Shown here: piece after piece, positions 26,040-33,393 of the stretch | How positions within the stretch are numbered: the first letter of the stretch is position 1 | How the letters are laid out: each line of letters opens with the position of its first letter | Origin: Cystobacterineae bacterium | Lineage (GTDB): Bacteria > Myxococcota > Myxococcia > Myxococcales > Myxococcaceae | Direction: 5' to 3' | Assembly: GCA_009781495.1 (NCBI GenBank) | Contig: WQYA01000001.1 | Location: 62,001 to 126,000 of the forward strand | Length of the DNA: 64,000 nucleotides | Made by a program: the position numbers and the translations under genes | Notes under the pieces: model-generated | Told to the model about the DNA's origin: nothing | Seen by the model: the letters and a program-made list of their open reading frames with translations, nothing else | Database searches by the model: none

Positions 26040-27176
26040 ATGACAACGTCAAAAATGAAAAACAGGTTGCGAGAGCAACGGCTGGCAAATCAACTCAGCC
26101 AACTTGAGCTTGCAAAGCGGGCGGGAATTTCGCGTCAAACGCTCATTTCAATTGAGTCTGGGGACTCTGTTCCGAAAATGGACATTGCGTTGCGTTTGTC
26201 AATGGCGCTTGGGGTTCGTGTCGAAAACCTGTTTTGTTTTGAAGAAAGCATCTCTGTTGTCCAAGCCACGCTTGCCGCAGATTCCAAGCTTGCCTATGGC
26301 CAAGAATCGCGTGTCATATTGGGTGAAATAGATGGCTGTTGGGTAGCTCATGCAATTCCCGTTTGTGACGTTTTCGGGCAGGCTGCAGATGGTTTTGTGC
26401 AGAAGGGTTCTTCACATTCCAAAAAAGTCAATGTCGAGTCGACGGGAAACCTTGAAGTCCTGCGCCGACAGTTGCTTGTGATGGGCTGTGCACCTGTGCT
26501 GGGCCTCTTGGCCGCAAGGCTCAACAGAGAGCCGGCCGGTGTCCGTCTTGCTTGGATTCAAGGCTCCAGCGAGAATGCGCTTGAAGCACTTCGTCGTGGT
26601 GAAGTGCATGTTGCAGGCATTCATTTGTTGGATGAAGCTTCTGGCCAATACAACCTAACTGCGGTTCGCAAATATTTCCCGAAGAGCAAAATGCTTCTTT
26701 TGAATTTTGTTTCTTGGGAGCAAGGCATGGTGGTTTCCCCTGGAAATCCCTTGAAAATTCGAACCGTTAACGACATTTCTCGTCCCAAAATTCGCTTTGT
26801 CGCACGTGAAGCAGGCTCCGGCGCGAACGAATTGCTTGAGCGTTTGCTGCGAGCTCAGCGTGCACGTGCCTCAGAAAAGGTGGCCCCCGAGAAAGTCGCA
26901 CGAGGACATATGGAAGTTGCCCATGCCATTTCGGTTGGAGCAGCAGACGCTGGCATTGCCATCCGCGGTGCGGCTCTGGCATATGGACTTGATTTCATTC
27001 CGCTCGCTCAGGAGCGGTTTGATTTTGTTTTCCATCGGGAGATGGCGGCGGATTTGCGCATAGAGCGCCTTAGCAGCGTCCTTGAAAGTCAGGCCTTTCG
27101 TCGAGAGTTGGAGTTGGTTGGCGGATATTCGACCAAATATACGGGGCAACTGTTTGAAGACGCTCCCGTAGACTGA
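26040..27176 (+). CDS. XRE-type regulator with PBP-like ligand-binding domain
   Basis: The 378-residue protein has an N-terminal Cro/C1-type helix-turn-helix (residues 8-62, 'LSQLELAKRAGISRQTLISI'), a linker, and from about residue 130 a periplasmic-binding-protein-like domain. In that domain 'LVMGCAPVLGLLAARL', 'EALRRGEVHVAGIHLLDEAS', 'GMVVSPGNPLKI' and 'RFVAREAGSGANELLERLL' match the PBP_like family. That family is typically linked to molybdenum-responsive regulators and to MoeA. It is divergent from the transport-like operon and faces the operator array, so it is the natural candidate to bind it and autoregulate. The ATG at 26040 has CAGG upstream; an ATG at 26055 is also possible. The ligand guess (molybdate or tungstate) is by family association only. 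Confidence 0.85.
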   Translation: MTTSKMKNRLREQRLANQLSQLELAKRAGISRQTLISIESGDSVPKMDIALRLSMALGVRVENLFCFEESISVVQATLAADSKLAYGQESRVILGEIDGCWVAHAIPVCDVFGQAADGFVQKGSSHSKKVNVESTGNLEVLRRQLLVMGCAPVLGLLAARLNREPAGVRLAWIQGSSENALEALRRGEVHVAGIHLLDEASGQYNLTAVRKYFPKSKMLLLNFVSWEQGMVVSPGNPLKIRTVNDISRPKIRFVAREAGSGANELLERLLRAQRARASEKVAPEKVARGHMEVAHAISVGAADAGIAIRGAALAYGLDFIPLAQERFDFVFHREMAADLRIERLSSVLESQAFRRELELVGGYSTKYTGQLFEDAPVD

Positions 27177-27236
27177 GCTGAAGGCGACGGCACTTTTAGA
27201 GTGTGTTCCTCTTGCCTTCCATGTTTTTTCAGAAAC

Positions 27237-27268
27237 AAAAACAGGCCCGGTGAAAACCGAGCCTGTTT
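27237..27268. terminator. Terminator between convergent genes
   Basis: AAACAGGCCCGGT (27239-27251), loop GAAA, ACCGAGCCTGTTT, with one mismatch. An A-run on the left and TTTCC on the right make it usable on both strands. It serves the regulator gene (+) and the giant repeat protein gene (-). Confidence 0.75.
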
Positions 27269-27295
27269 CCATTTCACCCAGCAAGCTGCCTTAGC

Positions 27296-30200
27296 TTAGT
27301 CGGGAACGCAGGCACATGTCCTTGTGGTGGAGACGCAGTGCATTCCTGCCGCGCAACCGCCACAGTCCGTGGGACAAACGCAAGCATCTTCTGCAAAGTC
27401 ACATGAGCGCAAGCCGTTGCAATAATCCAGCGCATTGGCATCAAAGTGAGCGTCATATTGGCAGGGCAACTGGTTTCTGTCGGAGGCTTCCCAGGCGCGA
27501 TAGGAGATGGCCACATGACTTTGATCTGCTGGGCGGCAATCCCCAAAGAAGGTGACCGTCTGGTAGATGCCGTCATAGTCAAAGCCATGTTGCCGGCTGC
27601 GTCGAACATCGGCGCTGTTGCAGGTTGGGCCTATGGGTCTTTCAATGGCCACGCGCAGCGAGGCGCCGATGAGCGGTTTTTGCGTTAGCAAACCTGCACG
27701 GCCAATGGCTCTCTCCACAACTTCTCTCATGGTATTTTGGATAGCCAAGTTTCCACCTCGGATGGACGACAAAACACCGCCTGTGGCTTCCACAACGTTT
27801 TGGATACGTGTGGGGGTAGCAGCAGGGACAGTATCATCGCCGCAATTCATACCTGCTGGGCAATAAACAGCATTCACCTCAATGGTAACTCCGGGGCGAA
27901 TGGCCAGCACAGGGGTGGGATTGCTGCTGGCTGGATTTGTCGTCGATGTCGTCCTTGCCACCGTGTTGATTCCTTGGAAGAAGTCGATGAAATGTTGGAT
28001 TTCTTCCCAGTAGGTTTGGGTTGGATACGAAATGTTTAAGGCAGCGGTTTGGTCGGGTGCGTCACTTAAGATAATGACAACAATTTCGGCATCGTCTCGG
28101 AACTGAATGCGAGGAGCTGCCGCAGAGTTATTCATGTCGCGGATGGCCAAGCGTGCAGCCCCCAACATGCCTTCATAGGCAAAGCCGTTGGTGCCAATCC
28201 AACAGCCGCCGTTCTGTCCATTGCCGGTTCCACCGCAGGTTGGAGCTGGAGCCGTCCATGCAGGCTGGCCTGTGCCGGCTGAACATGTACCGCCGGCATT
28301 GCTGCTGCAAGTGCTGTCTTGGCGTAACCAAGCTTGGAATTGTTGAACGTCTGACGTGAAACCGCGAACAATATTAGAGTTGCTATAGCCCGGCGTATGA
28401 TAAGAAGACGTCACCAGGGCCACGCGCCAATTCAAGTTGCTGTTGTTCAACGACGTCGCCATGGCAGCACCGGCCTGAGCCAATTGGTTTTGCGAACTTA
28501 GCATGGAACCAGAATCGTCCACGACAAAGAGGAAGTCCACCATTCCACCCCTGGCTTCAGAGCGCTCGCACTGCACGACGGTTCGGTCAAGATAACGCGC
28601 CAAGGCAGCTCCGCCAGCCACGTCATTCAAACCGAAGAAACCGGGGGTTCCATTCACATTGTCGTTGTCAGGTGCAACCGCCATCACCACAACCACTTCG
28701 CCATTGCCGCGAAGCACATATTGAGCGCGTATATATTGCGTGCCTCCGCTGGTTCCGCCCGCCGGCAGGCTGCCTGTTCCTGCGCCCAAGAGTGTGTTGG
28801 CGATGGCATTGACACGGGCTGCAGGGCTCATATTGCCCGAAAGCGAGAAAGTGACGCTCAACGCATTGTTATTTCCTGGCGGAGACGCATCCCAAGAATC
28901 GAAAGAACCGACGGTCGTTGCAACTCCACCCAGGTTGACTGCTTGACTGTTGGCCAGAGTCCGCAAGACATTAATGTCGGTCACAACCCCCGTGTGTTTC
29001 CAGGCCACGAAGGCAACATTTCTCACAGAGTCAAAGCCCATGATGCCGTTGGTGTTGCCACGCTGAATGTCGACATAGCTGTTGGCAAACCCCATGGGCA
29101 ACCCCAAGGCGAGTTGCGCAGCCAAATTCCGTTGAGTGTTGACTTCGACCAAATTCTGAACAGAGCAAGCGTCAAGCACCACTTGGTCGAAATTGTCGGG
29201 CACGTTGGGGTCGGTCTCCGAGAGGTCCTCCGGCTCCGGGGAATTGATGTCATTGGGGCCACAGCCATTTCTGTTCGCGTCTTCAAGCCCGTCCATCATA
29301 CGATCGCCATCGGTATCGGGGTTGAGGGGATTCGTTGTGGAAGCAGGGCACATGTCATAGGGGGTATTCGGGCAGTTTATTGGATCAGCGGCCGTGGCTT
29401 CTGTCACGCCAAGTTCCAAACCATCCCAGAGGCCGTCACCATCGGTATCGGGGTTGGTGGGGTCTGTTTCTTCCAACTCCGGCTCAAAGCGGCCATTGTG
29501 GTTTGTATCTTCATCCCCATCCGAAAGCCCATCACAGTCGGTGTCTCTGAGTGTGGGGTCAGTCTTGTTCGTTGGAGGCAGAGGCAAGACGGGGAAAATG
29601 TCTGCACACAGTGGGTCCGGAGAAAACTGACGTCCAATCTCTATCCCGTCCAAAATGCCGTCACCGTCGGTGTCGGGGTTCAAGGGGTCCGTCTTTTCGC
29701 CGTTGGGATAAACCTTCTCATTCTCCTCCCAATCCGGAATTCCGTCACAGTCCATATCTCTGTTGTCGTCAGCATTGTTGGGCACCCGGCATATGCCATG
29801 CACGCAGAAGGCCTCAGGGAGACAGTCGTCGGCGTTGATGCACCTGGTAGGGCCTCTTCTTAGGCAAGCGCCATTGACACAGACTTGTTCAGGTGTGCAG
29901 GTTGGGTCGCAGGCGTTGGGGTCGGTGTCCGGAATTCGACAAATGCCATCCGCGCAGACTCTGCCGGAAGGGCAGTCTCCATCGGCTTCACACGCAATGG
30001 GCCCTGTTGTTTCGCAATTGCCATTGATGCAGGCTTCTTCACCCACGCAAGCGGGGTTGCATGCAGGAGGATCGTCTTCCTCCCGGCAAAGGTTATTCAC
30101 GCAGAGTTGTCCATTTGGGCAATCATCGTTGAATATGCATATAGAGCCTGGCTCTCGGCAGAAAAGATTGACGCAAATTTGTTCTCCGGGGCACTCGCTG

Positions 30201-32002
30201 TCGGCGGCACACGGGAGCGAGCAGTTGCCATTATGACAGACTTCGTTGGTATTGGCGCACCAAGTGCCGTTGCTCACGCCACAGGGGACGACGCAGACAT
30301 TTGCGTTTGTGTCACAGACTTGTCCAGGAAGCGTGCAGTCCGTATCGTTGTTGCACGGGAGACCGCCTGGATTTCGGCAGACATCGTTAACGCAAATTTG
30401 TGTGCCCGTGCAGGGAGGATCGCACTCATCCGGGGTTTCCACGCCGCAAATGCCGTCTGCACAGACTTGTCCCGTAGGGCATTCGGTGTCATTGGCACAG
30501 GGGATGACGCAGGCGTTCGTGTTCGGGTCGCAGAGTTCTCCAACGGGGCACCAAGTGCCGCCGTTTACACCGCAGGGGACGACGCAGACGTTTGCATTTG
30601 TGTCACAGACTTGTCCAGGAAGGGTGCATTCCGCATCACTGGTGCACGGGTGACCGCCTGGCTCTTGACAGACATAGTTAACGCACATTTGTGTGCCCGT
30701 GCAGGGAGGATTGCACGCGCCTGGGGTTTCCACGCCGCAAATGCCGTCTGCACAGACTTGTCCCGCAGGGCATTCGGTGTCATTGGCACAGGGGATGACG
30801 CAGGCGTTCGTGTTCGGGTCGCAGAGTTCTCCAACAGGGCACCAAGTGCCGTTGCTCACGCCGCAGGGGACGACGCAGACGTTTGCATTCGTGTCACAGA
30901 CTTGTCCAGGAAGCGTGCAGTCCGTATCGTCGTTGCACAGGAGACCACCTGGGTTTCGGCAGACATAGTTAACGCAAATTTGTGTGCCCGTGCAGGGAGG
31001 ATCGCACTCATCCGGAGTCTCCACGCCGCAAATGCCGTCTGCACAGACTTGTCCCGTAGGGCATTCGGTGTCGTTGACACAGGGGATGACGCAGGCGTTC
31101 GTGTTCGGGTCGCAGAGTTCTCCAACGGGGCACCAAGTGCCGCCGTTCACGCCACAGGGGACGACGCAGACATTTGCGTTTGTGTCACAGACTTGTCCAG
31201 GGAGCGTGCAGTCCGTATCGTCGTTGCACAGGCGACCTCCTGGGTTTCGGCAGACATCGTTAACGCAAATTTGTGTGCCCGTGCAGGGAGGATTGCACGC
31301 ACCCGGGGTTTCCACGCCGCACATGCCGTCTGCACAAACTTGTCCCGCAGGGCATTCGGTGTCGTTGACACAGGGGATGACGCAGGCGTTCGTGTTCGGG
31401 TCGCAGAGTTCTCCAACGGGACACCAAGTGCCGTTGCTCACGCCGCAGGGGACGACGCAGATGTTCGTTTCACAAACTTGTCCGGAAAGGGGGCAGTCGG
31501 TGTTGTTGTTGCACCTGGAAGGGCCTGGTGTCCGGCAGACATTGTCAACGCAGCGTTGTCCACCCGTGCAGGCAGGATCGCATCCATTCGGGGTTTCCAC
31601 GCCGCACATGCCGTCTGCACAGACTTGTCCCGCAGGGCATTCGGTGTCGCTGACACAGGGGATGGCGCAGGTGTTCGTGCTTGGGTTGCAGAGCTCTCCC
31701 GCAGCGCACAAAGTGCCGCCATTCTCGCACGGGACGTTCTCTGGATTGTTGCAGGTATTTTGGTAGCAGATTTCTCCAGCTGCAGCGCAATAGGTGCCGC
31801 CATTCTCACACGGGGTAACACTCACCAATTCGCAGGTGCCCTCTGTTCCCGAGCCGGTGGGTACGCATACACTCCCCGGACCACAGTCTGTGACGCCCAG
31901 CACACACTTGTTAGAACGCCCGCTAATTCGAATACCTCCACCATCACAAGCCATAGCTGTGCATAAAAGCGTAGCTAGGCCCCATAGTTTCCATGCTCTC
32001 AT
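27296..32002 (-). CDS. Giant Cys-rich, TSP3 and VWA domain surface lipoprotein
   Basis: The start is ATG 32002 (MRAWKLWGLATLLCTAMAC), with GAGGGGAA upstream; the product is 1568 residues. The signal ends in a lipobox-like AMAC. A Cys-rich region to about residue 740 is built of disulfide-knot repeats ('ECPAGQVCADGMCGVETP', 'CDTNANVCVVPCG'), several nearly identical with a 97-residue period. Thrombospondin type-3 calcium-binding repeats follow ('NPDTDGDGLWDGLELG'). Near residue 1130 a von Willebrand A domain begins at 'VDFLFVVDDSGSMLSSQNQL', with MIDAS residues DDSGS. The C-terminus is again Cys-rich ('CVCPTDCGGCAAGMHC'). This architecture is common in Myxococcota/Bradymonadota surface proteins and suggests calcium-dependent adhesion. 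A terminator separates it from the regulator. Confidence 0.85.
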   Translation of the reverse strand: MRAWKLWGLATLLCTAMACDGGGIRISGRSNKCVLGVTDCGPGSVCVPTGSGTEGTCELVSVTPCENGGTYCAAAGEICYQNTCNNPENVPCENGGTLCAAGELCNPSTNTCAIPCVSDTECPAGQVCADGMCGVETPNGCDPACTGGQRCVDNVCRTPGPSRCNNNTDCPLSGQVCETNICVVPCGVSNGTWCPVGELCDPNTNACVIPCVNDTECPAGQVCADGMCGVETPGACNPPCTGTQICVNDVCRNPGGRLCNDDTDCTLPGQVCDTNANVCVVPCGVNGGTWCPVGELCDPNTNACVIPCVNDTECPTGQVCADGICGVETPDECDPPCTGTQICVNYVCRNPGGLLCNDDTDCTLPGQVCDTNANVCVVPCGVSNGTWCPVGELCDPNTNACVIPCANDTECPAGQVCADGICGVETPGACNPPCTGTQMCVNYVCQEPGGHPCTSDAECTLPGQVCDTNANVCVVPCGVNGGTWCPVGELCDPNTNACVIPCANDTECPTGQVCADGICGVETPDECDPPCTGTQICVNDVCRNPGGLPCNNDTDCTLPGQVCDTNANVCVVPCGVSNGTWCANTNEVCHNGNCSLPCAADSECPGEQICVNLFCREPGSICIFNDDCPNGQLCVNNLCREEDDPPACNPACVGEEACINGNCETTGPIACEADGDCPSGRVCADGICRIPDTDPNACDPTCTPEQVCVNGACLRRGPTRCINADDCLPEAFCVHGICRVPNNADDNRDMDCDGIPDWEENEKVYPNGEKTDPLNPDTDGDGILDGIEIGRQFSPDPLCADIFPVLPLPPTNKTDPTLRDTDCDGLSDGDEDTNHNGRFEPELEETDPTNPDTDGDGLWDGLELGVTEATAADPINCPNTPYDMCPASTTNPLNPDTDGDRMMDGLEDANRNGCGPNDINSPEPEDLSETDPNVPDNFDQVVLDACSVQNLVEVNTQRNLAAQLALGLPMGFANSYVDIQRGNTNGIMGFDSVRNVAFVAWKHTGVVTDINVLRTLANSQAVNLGGVATTVGSFDSWDASPPGNNNALSVTFSLSGNMSPAARVNAIANTLLGAGTGSLPAGGTSGGTQYIRAQYVLRGNGEVVVVMAVAPDNDNVNGTPGFFGLNDVAGGAALARYLDRTVVQCERSEARGGMVDFLFVVDDSGSMLSSQNQLAQAGAAMATSLNNSNLNWRVALVTSSYHTPGYSNSNIVRGFTSDVQQFQAWLRQDSTCSSNAGGTCSAGTGQPAWTAPAPTCGGTGNGQNGGCWIGTNGFAYEGMLGAARLAIRDMNNSAAAPRIQFRDDAEIVVIILSDAPDQTAALNISYPTQTYWEEIQHFIDFFQGINTVARTTSTTNPASSNPTPVLAIRPGVTIEVNAVYCPAGMNCGDDTVPAATPTRIQNVVEATGGVLSSIRGGNLAIQNTMREVVERAIGRAGLLTQKPLIGASLRVAIERPIGPTCNSADVRRSRQHGFDYDGIYQTVTFFGDCRPADQSHVAISYRAWEASDRNQLPCQYDAHFDANALDYCNGLRSCDFAEDACVCPTDCGGCAAGMHCVSTTRTCACVPD
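30250..31660. repeat. Tandem 291-bp repeats inside the giant protein gene
   Basis: The same sequence recurs at an exact 291-bp (97-codon) step, for example near 30250, 30541, 30832, 31123 and a diverged fifth near 31414. Neighbouring copies differ at only a few positions, such as CGCC/TGCTC near the boundary. The period is a whole number of codons, so copy number can change without a frameshift. Ends are approximate. Confidence 0.85.
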
Positions 32003-32322
32003 TGTATTTCCCCTCATAATTTTAAATTGTATTCTTCCGGCCAGAAGCTGGATATCATGATATTCAAAAATGCGTCCGTTCACAAGGGCCTCTGTGTAGG
32101 ATTGAAGCAAAGTCGGCCAAACCCCTTCGGACCATTTGGTATTCGAAAATCCTCATCTTTTGGAGTTGAGTGAAAGTTGAGCGAAAAAAAGCCCTCACAG
32201 AGGGTCCAAAAACCTCAAGGAGGGCAATGACCCACCTCCCCTCGGAGAGTGGGCTTTCCTCGTCTGAATGTTGACGGCCCCCCCTACAAGCTCTATTTTC
32301 TCCCCCCTGTCCAGAGGGAGAG
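32003..32322. other. Intergenic leader upstream of pheS
   Basis: About 320 bases between the divergent giant gene and pheS. The pheS-proximal part has GCCCTC (32193-32198) and GAGGGC (32219-32224) as possible arms, then a CCCAC...GTGGG hairpin (32231-32253) followed by CTTTCC. These could be part of an attenuator for the pheST operon. I find no clear leader peptide rich in Phe codons and no T-box signature. Confidence 0.3.
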
Positions 32323-33369
32323 ATGCAAAACTATTTTCAGACGTTGTTGGAGCAGGCCAAACAGGAGATAGGGGAGGTGGAGGAGATATCCTCAACCCAA
32401 CTGGAGGCCTTAAGGGTGAAATACTTGGGGAAGAAGGGGGCCCTCTCCCAGGGGTTGGCCCAAATGGGGAAACTGGCTGCCGAGGCCCGCAAACAAGTCG
32501 GCGCGGTGGCCAACCAGGTGAAGGCCGAGGTGGAGGCCCTTCTGACAAGCGCCATGGAGCGTGCCGAGGAGTTGGCCCTGGAGGCTTCGCTGAGGGTGCC
32601 CAAGGTGGACATCAGCCTGCCGGGCCGCCTTCGCCCCCAGGGGCATTGCCACCCCGTTAGCCAAACCATGGACGACATAGTCGACATATTTATAGGCATG
32701 GGTTTTGAGGTAGCCGATGGGCCCGAGGTAGAGTTGGATTGGTATAATTTTGAGGCGCTGAATTTTCTGGAAAACCACCCCGCGCGCGACATGCAAGACA
32801 GCTTCTATGTCCACCCCGAGGGTTTTGCCGAAGACGCCAGGCCCATGGTTTTGCGTACGCATACCTCCCCTGTGCAAGTGCGTACCATGCAAGCCCAGCC
32901 CCCCCCCCTCCGCGCCATTATGCCCGGCCGCGTCTACCGGCGCGACTTTGACATTACGCACACGCCGATGTTTCACCAGGTGGAGGGGCTTTTCGTGGAC
33001 GCCAACGTCAGCATGGCCGACTTGAAGGGCACCCTCAATGCGTTTTTGCGCGCCTTTTTCGGGCAGGAGGTGAAGACGCGTTTTCGCGCGAGCTATTTCC
33101 CCTTTACGGAGCCTTCTGCCGAAGTCGACATCAGCTGCGTCATATGCAAGGGCGCAGGGTGCCGCGTTTGCAAAATGAGCGGGTGGCTTGAAATTTTGGG
33201 CGCGGGCATGGTGCACCCGAATGTGCTTTTGGCCTCGGGCTATAACCCCCAAGAGGTGACGGGTTTCGCTTTCGGCATGGGGGTGGAGCGCACGGCCATG
33301 TTGCGCTATGGCATTGGCGACTTGCGCTCCCTGTTTGAAAACGACATTCGTTTTTTGGCCCGGTTTTAA
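32323..33369 (+). CDS. pheS: Phenylalanyl-tRNA synthetase alpha subunit
   Basis: A class II synthetase subunit of 348 residues that forms an alpha2-beta2 enzyme with PheT. The N-terminal coiled coil (residues 1-85) is followed by the catalytic core. It includes motif 1 'GFEVADGPEVELDWYNFEALN', motif 2 'MPGRVYRRDFDITHTPMFHQ' and motif 3 'GFAFGMGVERTAMLRYGI'. 'GRLRPQGHCHPVSQTMDDIV' is characteristic of PheS. AGAGGGAGAG precedes the ATG. It is first in pheS-pheT-ihfA. Confidence 0.96.
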   Translation: MQNYFQTLLEQAKQEIGEVEEISSTQLEALRVKYLGKKGALSQGLAQMGKLAAEARKQVGAVANQVKAEVEALLTSAMERAEELALEASLRVPKVDISLPGRLRPQGHCHPVSQTMDDIVDIFIGMGFEVADGPEVELDWYNFEALNFLENHPARDMQDSFYVHPEGFAEDARPMVLRTHTSPVQVRTMQAQPPPLRAIMPGRVYRRDFDITHTPMFHQVEGLFVDANVSMADLKGTLNAFLRAFFGQEVKTRFRASYFPFTEPSAEVDISCVICKGAGCRVCKMSGWLEILGAGMVHPNVLLASGYNPQEVTGFAFGMGVERTAMLRYGIGDLRSLFENDIRFLARF

Positions 33370-33393
33370 GAAAGGCAAGTTGAGGGTTAAGTT

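Noticed and set aside
20624..27176. Insertion sequence or integrated phage
   Set aside because: No transposase, integrase, terminal repeats or target duplication; operon spacing is that of a normal metabolic cluster.
30250..31660. CRISPR array
   Set aside because: The 291-bp units are contiguous coding repeats without short repeats and unique spacers.
29885..31966. A 693-codon open frame on the plus strand opposite the giant repeat gene
   Set aside because: It mirrors the 291-bp repeats, has no ribosome site or recognisable domain, and the minus-strand frame has signal, Cys repeats, TSP3 and VWA motifs. It is open because the repeat has no stop in that frame.
32111..32322. T-box riboswitch or Phe leader peptide before pheS
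   Set aside because: No T-box conserved sequence and no run of Phe codons; only generic hairpins.
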